Shown piece by piece: positions 43,673 through 51,768 of a stretch of 58,477 bases of DNA. Origin of the DNA: Acuticoccus sediminis. GTDB taxonomy: Bacteria > Pseudomonadota > Alphaproteobacteria > Rhizobiales > Amorphaceae. Position 1 is the stretch's first letter, and the number at the start of each line of letters is the position of its first letter. The notes under the pieces were generated by a model. It was not told the origin of the DNA. It searched no databases and was given only the letters and a program-made list of their open reading frames with translations. The translations under genes and the position numbers were made by a program. Where the stretch lies: contig NZ_QHHQ01000014.1 in NCBI RefSeq assembly GCF_003258595.1, positions 1-58,477 of the forward strand, written 5' to 3'.

Positions 43673-44826
43673 AAGCCTTCACGATTGCCGCATACCAGGC
43701 CGAAGCGCTGAAGACGGACCAGCGGCGCCGCGGTGATCTCGGCCTCGCCTTTCCGCTTCTAGGCCTCTTTGGGGAGACCGGCAGCCTGCTCAGCGAGGTG
43801 AAGAAGAAACAACGCGATCCCATTGCCTATCTTGGCTACAAGGAGTCCGTGGTCGAGGAGCTGGGCGACGTGCTCTGGTATCTCGCCGCACTGGCTGCCC
43901 GCGCCAGACTCGGCCTCGACGAATTGGCAGTCAACCTCGACCGCAGTCTCGCGGATTGGCAATCGGCAGGCTCTGCTGAGCTAAGCTTCGCCGCCATCGA
44001 AGCGCCCGCCGTCGGGGTGTCCGCCTCACCGTCACCGGCTTTCGAGCAGACCCTGCTGAAACTGGCCGGCGAAGTCGGCCTATTAATGACCGATCATGCG
44101 GCTGGACGGCTTGAGCGCAATCGCTCCGCACTCAAGGGCCGTCTGATCGGCGTGCTGCGGGCGCTGCGGGCCGCCGCTCATGAGGCCGGAATCACACTGG
44201 AGGACGCGGCCAGAGCAAATCTGGCGAAGATCTTCGATCGCTGGCCTGTCGACCGGCATTACCCCCCGCTGTTCGACGAGGCGTTTCCGGCCCATGAGCA
44301 GCTGCCGCGGCAGCTCGTCATCGACATCGCAGAGGTCGAGCTGAACGGCAAAACCATGGCCAGACTGACCTGCGAGGGCCGGCCCATCGGCGATCCCCTG
44401 ACTGACAATCGGGACGACGATGACGATTACCGCTTCCATGATGTATTCCATCTGTCCTATGCCGCTCACCTCGGATGGTCGCCGACTCTCCGGCGACTGC
44501 TCCGGGTCAAGCGCAAGAGCAATCCCCGGGTCGATGAAGTGCAGGACGGTGCGCGCGCCGTCCTGATCGAGGAAGGGATCGCGACATGGATATTCAACCA
44601 TGCGCAACGGCTAGCCCTGTTCGAGGGGATTTCCACCCTCGACTATGGGCTGCTCAAGTCCGTGCGCCGCTTCGTTGCCGGATACGAAGCCGAAACCTGT
44701 CCCCTATGGCTGTGGGAGGAAGCAATCTTGAAGGGCTATGAAGTATTCCGCGCCGTGCGCGTGCATCGCGGCGGCCGCGTCAGCATCGACCTTGAGGCCC
44801 GTTCGATCCGGTACGATCAGCCATGA
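43669..44826 (+). CDS. MazG-like nucleotide pyrophosphohydrolase with a C-terminal extension
   Basis: This 385-aa protein has a MazG-type all-alpha NTP pyrophosphatase core at about 1-90: GLFGETGSLLSEV and SVVEELGDVLWYLAAL give the EExxE and EExxD metal ligands. A second, degenerate copy lies at about 125-195 (LAGEVGLLM to NLAKIFDRWP). The last ~190 residues (DYRFHDVFHLSYAAHLGW, then VLIEEGIATWIFNHAQRL) form a conserved helical domain of unknown role. MazG enzymes hydrolyse (d)NTPs to (d)NMPs and often sit in defence loci. The start overlaps the RHH stop. Confidence 0.85.
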   Translation: MKAFTIAAYQAEALKTDQRRRGDLGLAFPLLGLFGETGSLLSEVKKKQRDPIAYLGYKESVVEELGDVLWYLAALAARARLGLDELAVNLDRSLADWQSAGSAELSFAAIEAPAVGVSASPSPAFEQTLLKLAGEVGLLMTDHAAGRLERNRSALKGRLIGVLRALRAAAHEAGITLEDAARANLAKIFDRWPVDRHYPPLFDEAFPAHEQLPRQLVIDIAEVELNGKTMARLTCEGRPIGDPLTDNRDDDDDYRFHDVFHLSYAAHLGWSPTLRRLLRVKRKSNPRVDEVQDGARAVLIEEGIATWIFNHAQRLALFEGISTLDYGLLKSVRRFVAGYEAETCPLWLWEEAILKGYEVFRAVRVHRGGRVSIDLEARSIRYDQP

Positions 44827-45497
44827 GTGCCGCCGTCGATGCCATTGTCCAGGCGCTGAGCAGCGTTGAACTGGAGAATGTCTTCAATCCATATGCCGAG
44901 CGATGCCCGCTGCATGATCGAAGCGATGCGCCGCGCCGGCGGCAGCAGAACCTTGCCATGAGTCTGGAAACGGCGGTCGACCTCAAGGTCCGCACGATCT
45001 GGATTGCCCGCGACCTGGGCTATCGCGGCGGCCGCCGCACCGGCTTGGCGCTGACTGACGAGGTCCATCTCGATTCCTATAGCGTGCTGTTCCAGGGTCT
45101 GCGCGTGGCCAAGGCCACCAAAGGCCCCGCCATCGGCGAACGCACGGCAACCGTCATCTGGCAGATGCTGCAGCGGCTGGCCGAACCCGTCTTCCTCTGG
45201 AACGTCTTTCCGCTCCACCCGCATGAGCCGGGCGCGCCGATGAGCAACCGTTGCCATACGCGTCGCGAGCGGCAAGCCTGCGCTCGCTTCCTGCATGACA
45301 TTATGGATCTTCTGCAGCCGGAAACCGTCATCGCAATCGGTGGCGATGCCCACCGCGCTGTCGATGAACTGGGGGTCAGTGCCATCCAGGTTCGCCACCC
45401 GAGCTATGGCGGGCAGAACACTTTTATCGCGCAGATCGAGCAGGCCTACGCCCTGCCGCCCTGCCGGACGCCCGATCTATTCACGCAGCCTGCGTGA
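44823..45497 (+). CDS. Uracil-DNA glycosylase superfamily protein
   Basis: This 224-aa protein has UDG fold motifs: motif A IARDLGYRGGRRTGLALTDE, equivalent to GEAPGYRGC of family 4/5 enzymes but with the acidic Glu replaced, and motif B RHPSYGG near 196. Between them lies the NVFPLHPHEPG loop. It would remove uracil or a related base from DNA, or only bind it given the altered motif A. It overlaps mazG by 4 bases and the convergent thymidylate-synthase-like gene by 17. Confidence 0.8.
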   Translation: MSAAVDAIVQALSSVELENVFNPYAERCPLHDRSDAPRRRQQNLAMSLETAVDLKVRTIWIARDLGYRGGRRTGLALTDEVHLDSYSVLFQGLRVAKATKGPAIGERTATVIWQMLQRLAEPVFLWNVFPLHPHEPGAPMSNRCHTRRERQACARFLHDIMDLLQPETVIAIGGDAHRAVDELGVSAIQVRHPSYGGQNTFIAQIEQAYALPPCRTPDLFTQPA

Positions 45498-46248
45498 GCA
45501 AGGCCGCCTGGCAAGCCGCAATCAAAGCCTGCACCTCCCGCTTTTTGCCCCCGGCGAGATCGAGTTCGGCATGGGTGGACTGGATGGTCAGGCCGCCGAG
45601 GGCGAATCCCGCCTCCCGCGCGATGAACTGCTGGAGGCGGCCGAGCCCGATCAGATTGCCGAGCGTTCGCGCCACATAATGGTGGTTCCGGTACACGGCC
45701 ATCATATGCAGCCGCCCATCGGGCGCAGGCTTGAGTTCGATGAAGCTGAGGCACTGCCGTCCTCGCGGCTTGATCAGATCACGGGCCGGATCGAACAAGG
45801 CGATCTCATAGCACTGTTTGTAGTTCCACGCCCCGTCGGCCTTGAGCTGCCGGAGCATCCGGATGTTCTCTGCAATCTGATCCACATGGCTCTTGTCCCG
45901 GGTTTCCCAGTGAACCATGCGCTCGAAATAGCGGCCCCAGCCGCCCTGCCGGCACATACGCTTGGCATAGACGGCCAGATAGCGCGCCCGTAGCCCCTCA
46001 ATGCCGTCGCCTCGATCGAGGCTGGCCGGAAAGATCGTATTGGCTACGGTTGCGATGCCCTGCTGGCCATGGGCCTTCAAATACCGGTCGACGAGGTCGA
46101 TCGCCATCTCCTCCTCGGAAGACACGGCCACCGGGTCTTCGATGTGGAGCATCAGGCCGCCCAGCTCGCCCTCGCGGCTCAACCGCTCGGCCGCCTCAAG
46201 CCAGGCGCGTACCGGCGTTGGCGCCGCTGACATCGGATTGTAGAACAT
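45481..46248 (-). CDS. Thymidylate-synthase-fold enzyme
   Basis: This 255-aa protein matches the C-terminal half of ThyA: GRQCLSFIELK has the nucleophilic Cys (C166), DGRLHMMAVYRNHHYV has the phosphate-binding Arg (R187), TLGNLIGLGRLQ has the Asn that reads uracil in ThyA (N198), and STHAELD has the His (H226). The Asp of the ThyA RSCD motif is replaced and the HxY tail is altered. The fold also makes hydroxymethyl-dUMP/dCMP for DNA hypermodification; Asn at 198 favours a uracil substrate. Start ATG 46248 has a strong AAGGAG site. It overlaps the protease gene by 53 bases. Confidence 0.75.
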   Translation of the reverse strand: MFYNPMSAAPTPVRAWLEAAERLSREGELGGLMLHIEDPVAVSSEEEMAIDLVDRYLKAHGQQGIATVANTIFPASLDRGDGIEGLRARYLAVYAKRMCRQGGWGRYFERMVHWETRDKSHVDQIAENIRMLRQLKADGAWNYKQCYEIALFDPARDLIKPRGRQCLSFIELKPAPDGRLHMMAVYRNHHYVARTLGNLIGLGRLQQFIAREAGFALGGLTIQSTHAELDLAGGKKREVQALIAACQAALLTQAA

Positions 46249-46921
46249 CACCGTCTCCTTCCTTGATGACAAAGGCGCCGACCAGTCGCGGAGCCAGACA
46301 GTCCTCCCTCACCCAGGCATGGCCCTCATGCCCCCAGCGGGAACCCCAGGAATTGCGCAATAGCATCACCGGCTCGCCCGCGTGACGGCCGTGTCCGACG
46401 ATCACCATGGCGTGCCCGTCGTTCCGATCGATCGGCTCGTGGCGATCCGGCGCCAGCAGCACCTCGGTGCCGATAAGGGTCCAGTCCGCCGGAAACCGGT
46501 ACGTCCCGGACAGGAAGACCCCGACCACCACGGGGCGCCCGGCAAGAAGCCCGGCTCGGATGCCGTGCAGACCTGGCGCACAGCTGCTGGACTCGCAGGT
46601 GAAGAGCGATGAGACCCCGCCCGGCGGCTGCCATGACGCAGGATCGGGCCAGGCGGCTGAGTACGGCCAAGCCGCCTCTACCGGCTGTCCCGTGCCGCGC
46701 AGGATCGCCTGTGTATCCGGCATCGTGGTGCCGCAGCGCGGTCCCGTCCCAGCCCGCCTAGCGGCATGAAAGTAGAGCCATTCGACGCACAGCCAGTCAG
46801 GGTGGCCGCGCGCATGCCGGTGCGCATCGGAAGCGGCAAACGATAGGCAGGTCGGGCGGCGGCCCTGATCGCGAACCGTGCCCAGGTCTCTACGCATGTC
46901 GGTCGAAATCTGCAGCGTCAT
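46196..46921 (-). CDS. Papain-like (C1) cysteine protease
   Basis: This 241-aa protein has a complete papain triad: Q19 and C25 in VRDQGRRPTCLSFAAS, H170 in DGHAMVIVGHG and N190 in LLRNSWGSRWG. There is no signal peptide, so it is cytoplasmic, which is unusual for papain relatives. Its start overlaps the stop of the ImmA gene (ATGA). In this operon it could process a host or phage protein, or the acyl-carrier-like protein; this is inference. Confidence 0.88.
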   Translation of the reverse strand: MTLQISTDMRRDLGTVRDQGRRPTCLSFAASDAHRHARGHPDWLCVEWLYFHAARRAGTGPRCGTTMPDTQAILRGTGQPVEAAWPYSAAWPDPASWQPPGGVSSLFTCESSSCAPGLHGIRAGLLAGRPVVVGVFLSGTYRFPADWTLIGTEVLLAPDRHEPIDRNDGHAMVIVGHGRHAGEPVMLLRNSWGSRWGHEGHAWVREDCLAPRLVGAFVIKEGDGDVLQSDVSGANAGTRLA

Positions 46922-47943
46922 GGGGCCGCCAACCGCTCCAGCCGCTGCCGCTCGAATAACCCCGCCTCGTCACTGGTCGCGGTCCGGCAATGCAGGGTCA
47001 GCGTGTGCGGATCGTCTTCGGGATCCCAGGGACGGCACTCCTTCAGCCGCAGTGTCTCGGCCAGCGGGCGCTCCGCCTGCGCCAGTATCCGCCGCACGGT
47101 CGGGGCGCCAATCTGGCCCTCAGGCACGGGTTCCCGGCCGTCCTTCAGAATCACGAAGCCGGCGTCCCACAATTCATCGAAGGTCCAGACATAGCCGGCC
47201 CCGGTATCTTCCCGCAGGCGCAGCAGGAACAGGTCGTCCCGACCGGCCTCGACCACCGCCCCCTCGTCCTTCTCGGTCAGATGCCAGACATCGCTGCGCC
47301 GGGGGTTCGGCAATGGCTGACCGTCTAGCAGGCCCAGCTTGAGGCTCTGCGGCCGGGTCTTCAGGAGCTGCTGACGCAGCCCGGCGCCGATCACCTTCTC
47401 GCGCTCAAGACCATAGACCGCGCCGCTGAAGCTGGTGCCGAAGCGCAGGGAGGCCTGATAGACATTCTCCGGGCTGGAAAAATGCTCCGGCCCCCAGCCC
47501 TGAACTTCCATCTGCGCCGCGATCAGATGCGGCGGCAGCAGGAAATAGGACGCAAACGCATCCGCTTCCCGTTCCTCCGGCGGCACCAGCCTGAAGGCCC
47601 GGCCATCGGCGATCGGTCCGCGGCGCAGGATGCCGTCGTCATCGGCATGGGGATCGTGCTGCAGAATCAGATGGCCGAGTTCATGCGCCGCGGTGAACCG
47701 CTGCATACCGAGCGGGCGCTCGGTATTCAGGATGATACCCGCCATCCCGCTCTGCTTCATGAAGGCGCCGAGCAGTTTCTCCATCGGCTTGAACATCAGC
47801 GCCGCGCCGGTGCGGTCGATGCTGTCGAACACGTCGACCCGCTGTACCCGCTTCCCTTCCCGGTCGAGGCCGAGATCATGGAGCAGGCCGAGCGCCGCCT
47901 TCATGCCGCGGAGGATGGAGATACGATCCTGCTGGCGGGTCAT
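46918..47943 (-). CDS. ImmA/IrrE-type zinc metallopeptidase
   Basis: This 341-aa protein has HELGH at 87-91 (RFTAAHELGHLIL) and a downstream Glu in READAFASYFLLP, the ImmA/IrrE zinc site. The C-terminal ~190 residues form an additional domain of unknown function. Such proteases cut XRE-type repressors, as ImmA does with ImmR in ICEBs1. It lies 3 bases after the XRE gene, so it is probably the anti-repressor of this operon. Confidence 0.9.
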   Translation of the reverse strand: MTRQQDRISILRGMKAALGLLHDLGLDREGKRVQRVDVFDSIDRTGAALMFKPMEKLLGAFMKQSGMAGIILNTERPLGMQRFTAAHELGHLILQHDPHADDDGILRRGPIADGRAFRLVPPEEREADAFASYFLLPPHLIAAQMEVQGWGPEHFSSPENVYQASLRFGTSFSGAVYGLEREKVIGAGLRQQLLKTRPQSLKLGLLDGQPLPNPRRSDVWHLTEKDEGAVVEAGRDDLFLLRLREDTGAGYVWTFDELWDAGFVILKDGREPVPEGQIGAPTVRRILAQAERPLAETLRLKECRPWDPEDDPHTLTLHCRTATSDEAGLFERQRLERLAAP

Positions 47944-47946
47944 CGG

Positions 47947-48303
47947 TCAACCCTTCGACTTCGCCTGCAGGAACTCGGCAAATCGCTGCAACTCCTGCCG
48001 GTCACCGTCCGACAGGGCCGATGCCGTGCGGGCGAGAAACGCCACATCGGCCGGCACGGCCGGTTCATCGCCGGTGAAGAACTGCACCGGGCGCTGATAC
48101 AGATGCGCTAGCTTCTTCAGCTCAATGGCGCTGACCGACCGCTTGCCCTTCTCGATATCCGATACGCCGGTGCGGGGGATGCCAAGATGCGTTGCGACCT
48201 GCTCCTGCTTCAGGCCGATATATTCACGGGCTTCTTTCAGCCTTGCGCCCAGAACCTGACCCTCGTCGGCCGGGCCGGCAAAGCCGAGTGGCTGTGTGCT
48301 CAT
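47947..48303 (-). CDS. XRE-family repressor
   Basis: This 118-aa protein has an XRE helix-turn-helix at about 20-75 (LKEAREYIGLKQEQVATHLG then TGVSDIEKGKRSVSA) and a short helical tail. Start ATG 48303 lies in an ATGA overlap with the acyl-carrier-like gene. Pairing with the ImmA-type peptidase suggests control by proteolysis. The palindrome at 48629-48645 is the likely operator. Confidence 0.9.
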   Translation of the reverse strand: MSTQPLGFAGPADEGQVLGARLKEAREYIGLKQEQVATHLGIPRTGVSDIEKGKRSVSAIELKKLAHLYQRPVQFFTGDEPAVPADVAFLARTASALSDGDRQELQRFAEFLQAKSKG

Positions 48304-48584
48304 GATACCTGTGCTCCCTCCTGTGGCTGCTTCTCCGTCCAGAGCGTCCGGCATTGCGCGAGAATGCTGCGGACGCAGGTCTCGGCATCATCGAAGCCGC
48401 CGGGCGGCATGACCGTTTCCGGCAGAGTGATGCCCAGTTCCCGCTCAACCCGGAGCGTCACCATCACCACCACCAGCGAGTCCACTTCCGGCCGCCAGCC
48501 ACCCTTGGTTGGTGGCCGGTCTGCCGGCGCACGGGCGATCTCATCGCGGATCGCCGCTTCGATCTCTTTCTCCGGAAACTGCAC
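48300..48584 (-). CDS. Acyl-carrier-protein-like small protein
   Basis: This 94-aa protein, start GTG 48584, has the ACP pattern: a helix, then EVDSLVVVMVTLRVERELGI with DSL where ACPs carry the phosphopantetheine Ser (Ser36), and ITLPETV in the third helix. If real, it would need a host phosphopantetheinyl transferase. Why an ACP-like protein sits with nucleotide enzymes is unclear; it could be a ubiquitin-like or carrier partner. The family call is by motif only. Confidence 0.6.
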   Translation of the reverse strand: MQFPEKEIEAAIRDEIARAPADRPPTKGGWRPEVDSLVVVMVTLRVERELGITLPETVMPPGGFDDAETCVRSILAQCRTLWTEKQPQEGAQVS

Positions 48585-48628
48585 GGCATCCTCTGCGTGT
48601 CGCCTTCTCAGACGTCATATATGGACTA

Positions 48629-48645
48629 TGTCTGAATTTCAGACA
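48629..48645. promoter_or_regulatory. 17-bp palindrome, likely XRE operator
   Basis: TGTCTGAATTTCAGACA, perfect with 8-bp arms around one base. It lies in the 65-base gap upstream of the acyl-carrier-like gene, overlapping a candidate -35 (TTGTCT on the - strand). A TCAGAC half-site recurs at 48608-48613. This suits autorepression by the XRE protein. Confidence 0.7.
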
Positions 48646-48649
48646 AGGC

Positions 48650-49345
48650 CTATGACAGCATGATCTGCGCGACGAGGATCAGGAAGCCGACAATCACGGC
48701 GACGGCCAGGCCCACAAACACATTGACCAAGGTGCTCAAGCTGTTTGTCCTGGACTGGATCTCGTTCAGCTTGGCGTCGAAGCGCCTTTCCAACTCCCTG
48801 TAGTCTTCCGAGAGTCGCTGCAAGCTCTGAATCTCGCCGCTGATCCCGGTCAGCATGTCCGGTTTGATTCCGGCGAACCCAGCTTCTTCCTTCTTCATGG
48901 TGGTAACGCCGTCGAGGGCTGCATACCAGATCAGAAACAGTGGCTGACCGCGCTGAAGATGCAGCGGCCGAGGCCCGGCATTGAGAACCGAAAAGAGCAA
49001 GTGCCCATCATACCCCGGATCGACGTGGAACCCGGAGATGTTGATAAGACCATTAAACTTCAGCTTAGCCTTGATAGATATAAATGCTAGCGCATCGTCC
49101 GGAACCTTGATCCGTTCTTCAGTCACCAGGAAGGCAAATTGCCCCGGCGGAATTGTGAAGCTGTCACCTTGCGCCAATTTGCGCTTAGTATGTCGATCCG
49201 GAGCTAAAATCTGCCGGTCTGGACTTACATAAATCTCTTCGCCAATGCGCAGCGTGTAGGCAGCACAGTCGATTGCCACCTCGGCATAGGGCTCAACGAG
49301 TTCAGGTAGCCTTTGCTTTAGCGTCTCTCCACTCCAGAACGCCAT
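48650..49345 (-). CDS. dCTP-deaminase/dUTPase-fold protein with a membrane anchor
   Basis: This 231-aa protein has the trimeric dUTPase/Dcd fold: ISIKAKLKFNGLINISGFHV then DPGYDGHLLFSVLNAG and LHLQRGQPLFLIWY. At the Dcd catalytic Glu position (in IVLEFYN) it has Ser or Phe, and the SSxxR motif is changed, so it may bind nucleotides without deaminating. A coiled coil at about 170-200 (LQRLSEDYRELERRFDAKL) precedes one C-terminal membrane helix. A membrane-tethered Dcd-like protein is unusual. It has its own upstream region and the next gene a separate operator. Confidence 0.75.
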   Translation of the reverse strand: MAFWSGETLKQRLPELVEPYAEVAIDCAAYTLRIGEEIYVSPDRQILAPDRHTKRKLAQGDSFTIPPGQFAFLVTEERIKVPDDALAFISIKAKLKFNGLINISGFHVDPGYDGHLLFSVLNAGPRPLHLQRGQPLFLIWYAALDGVTTMKKEEAGFAGIKPDMLTGISGEIQSLQRLSEDYRELERRFDAKLNEIQSRTNSLSTLVNVFVGLAVAVIVGFLILVAQIMLS

Positions 49346-49780
49346 CTCGCTCCCTCACCTGCTGCCGTATTATCCGTTCTGCGATAACCAATCGGGGGGC
49401 GGCGCGCAGCACCTACATGCCGCAGGACACCGGCGCCAATGCGGTGCCGTCGGTCTACGAATCGATCTTGCTCCGCAGCCGTCAATTACGAACGTTCCGC
49501 AAAGGAGCGGCTTCAATCTGTAATACCAGCGCGCCTTTCCAATCATCCATTCCGCGCTGGTCAAGCCCGCGCGGCGCCTGAGCGTCACCGGCACGCGACA
49601 AATCAACGATTTGGCGCGTCGGTATAAGCGCAGAGCTGTCCGCCGAAACGTGGCAACTCCAGGATTAAGACGGCGCAGATTCGAGGGAACGGGCGATCGG
49701 CAACGGGCCTGTAAACGACGGACTTCTTCAACGGACTCGGTCCGATTTTGATAGGGCAGCATGGGGTGATGCGTCTGTCC
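49346..49780. other. Gene-free stretch
   Basis: About 435 bases with several short open frames on both strands but none with a family match, ribosome site or coding-like composition that I can support. It separates the 42.8-49.3 kb cluster from the orphan antitoxin relic. Confidence 0.5.
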
Positions 49781-50106
49781 CTACCGCGCCGGTTTTGATG
49801 TGACCAAGAGCGACACACCTTCCGCCGTCTTGAGATGGGCCACGAGGGCGAACAGATTGTCGGCCCGCGGATTGCCCTCCTCGCTCAGCATCCGCATCAG
49901 GCCCTTCGGGCTCTTGTGCAGATTTGTGAGCCGAGCTCCTCGAAGCCGCCGGTTGCGTTGACGTAGTTGCGCAGCAGGACCTTGCCGGTGGCGAGGTCAC
50001 CGTCGAGGAAGGCCTCGAGCGCCTCCTGGAGGAGGCCCACGCGGAACGCCGGGTCACGGTCGGCCCGCGCCTTCACCGTCTCCTTGAAGCTCTTCGTCAG
50101 TGCCAT
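49781..50106 (-). pseudogene. Antidote protein gene (HI1420-like XRE), frameshifted
   Basis: ATG 50106 begins MALTKSFKETVKARADRDPA and continues to GGFEELGSQ. The natural continuation NLHKSPKGLMRMLSEEGNPR to VTSKPAR and the stop at 49781 is in another frame, shifted near 49922. It belongs to the addiction-module antidote family seen intact at 53233-53562. No toxin gene lies beside it. Confidence 0.72.
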
Positions 50107-50367
50107 CTCTCGAACACCCTCTCCGCTTGCGCTCTCTGTAGTCCGCCCATAGTCCCTTCGCCCGGTTGTCTTTGCGGCGGCATACCGGCTTCGCCGTTGG
50201 GTCTTTATCCGGTCGCCCGTCTCGCCTTCTCACCCCGTAGAGCAGCGCCCAAGCGGTACTGGGTGGTGCTCGCATCGCATTCTCGTCAAATTTGAAATGT
50301 AATCGATAATTCAAATTTGCAGCAAATGCGCCAACACGCTCGCGCTGCGGCCACACGAGTTCCCTTG

Positions 50368-50940
50368 ATGAAACACTCCTCCCGCTGGCTCGTCATCGGT
50401 TCCGCCGTGCTGGCGATCGGTGCAACCACCCTCCCCGCCCCGACGGCCCAGGCGGCCAGTGCCTATGACATCGACTGCAAGCTCATCCTGTGCCTCGCCG
50501 GCGGCTTTCCGGCCGGGTGTGCCGACGCCTTTGAGCACATGATCGACCGCATCACGTCGGTCCCGCCGAAGTCGCCGATCGGGCTGTGCCTCATGAGCGA
50601 CGGCACGCCCTACGACAACTACGACGTGGACTATGGCTGGCTTTCCGCGACCTCACCCGAGGCGTTCTCCTGCCCCGAGGATAAGCAACTCCATCACGAG
50701 GTGCGGAACGAGGACTACCGGACTGAAGTGCGCGCCTTCTGCTACACCTCCTCCATCAGCTACGGTGCGGGCGACGACGGGACGACCGTCTATTTCGGCA
50801 AGTCCGCGCCGGAGCGGCACACGTTGCGCACCCACATCGTCGTCGAGCCTGGGACCGACGCGGCCTATTCGCCGGGCTGGCAGCAGTGGGACACCGGCGT
50901 TCAATACGGCGGGGGCGTCGTCAACGTCATCACCTACTGA
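50368..50940 (+). CDS. TrbM-like exported conjugation protein
   Basis: This 190-aa protein has a signal peptide (MKHSSRWLVIGSAVLAIG to AQAAS). It continues with YDIDCKLILCLAGGFPAGCADAF, the Cys-rich start typical of TrbM, and more Cys later (LCLMSDG, FSCPED, AFCYTS). TrbM-type proteins occur in conjugative operons, function unclear. ATG 50368 is chosen because it opens the signal peptide; the frame extends to 50317. It shares one base with the next gene. Confidence 0.68.
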   Translation: MKHSSRWLVIGSAVLAIGATTLPAPTAQAASAYDIDCKLILCLAGGFPAGCADAFEHMIDRITSVPPKSPIGLCLMSDGTPYDNYDVDYGWLSATSPEAFSCPEDKQLHHEVRNEDYRTEVRAFCYTSSISYGAGDDGTTVYFGKSAPERHTLRTHIVVEPGTDAAYSPGWQQWDTGVQYGGGVVNVITY

Positions 50941-51248
50941 TGCGGGCTGCCCTCGGCCGTCTCGTAGTTGCTGTAGGGGTCAGCCTGCTCAAGGCGGGCA
51001 TGGCCTTCGGCCAAGCCTGCCTGCCGCCGGCCGAGCCCTACCCCTACGCCCCGCCGAGGAACGACCCGGAGCTGCGCGCCTTCATCAACGACGAGTACGC
51101 TGCGTACTTGGAAGGCATCGAGGACTACATGCAGTGCCTGGACGACGAGGCGCGGCGCGCCCAGGACGAGGCCCGCGTGATCTTCGATCGTTGGATCGGC
51201 TATTTCGGCGATGAAGCCGTCATTCGTGATCGCCGTCCGGCGCAGTGA
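50940..51248 (+). CDS. Small exported protein, unknown
   Basis: This 102-aa protein begins at ATG 50940 in a TGATG overlap with the TrbM-like gene. Signal peptide MRAALGRLVVAVGVSLLKAG, then PPAEPYPYAPP and an acidic helix (FINDEYAAYLEGIEDYMQCL). I do not recognise a family; coupling suggests a partner of the TrbM-like protein. Confidence 0.6.
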   Translation: MRAALGRLVVAVGVSLLKAGMAFGQACLPPAEPYPYAPPRNDPELRAFINDEYAAYLEGIEDYMQCLDDEARRAQDEARVIFDRWIGYFGDEAVIRDRRPAQ

Positions 51249-51768
51249 TCGGCGCCGCCCTCAGCTGATCGAGGGTGTCACCCAGGCGAGCCGATTGCGA
51301 TGAGCCGGCCGGGCCAATCCCGCACGCGGGACCGGGCTCTACTCGGCCCGTAAACGGGCCTCCCCGAGCCTGAGCGGGGCGTTCTCCCTGCAGCCCAAGG
51401 GCGCCGTGTGGCGTCTCTCCGAGCTGCCACCCGCCGCGGGCTGCATGGTCGCCCTCCCCCCTCAGTCTCGGCCCATTCGGGTCACGATCCCTTTGGCGCA
51501 GGGGGAACCGCCGGTTCCCCCACGCAAGCTCGCGCGCAGCTGGCGGGGGGTGTCCCCAACCACGGTCACGGCCTGACGGCCGCGCTGCGTGGCCAGGTGA
51601 TCCCCCTCCCCCCGCCCCCTTCGGGACGCTGCGCGCGAGCTTGCGTGGCACCCCCTCCTGCCCTCGCCGGGAGGCAGGGTTTCAGGAGAGGGCCGCTTCG
51701 CGGGCCTCTTCAGAAACCCCGCCCAATGATCGGTACCAGGACCGGACGGGCTGCGACGGAGGCCACAC
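51249..51768. other. Gene-free stretch
   Basis: About 520 bases that are GC-rich with C-runs (51440-51640). Long frames exist only because stop codons are rare in this composition. No gene, clear operator or terminator is supported. The ArdC promoter should lie near the right end. Confidence 0.5.

Noticed and set aside
45481-46248. Ordinary housekeeping thyA
   Set aside because: Ligand residues differ from ThyA and the gene is embedded in a plasmid operon with proteases and a repressor; no dihydrofolate reductase gene is beside it.
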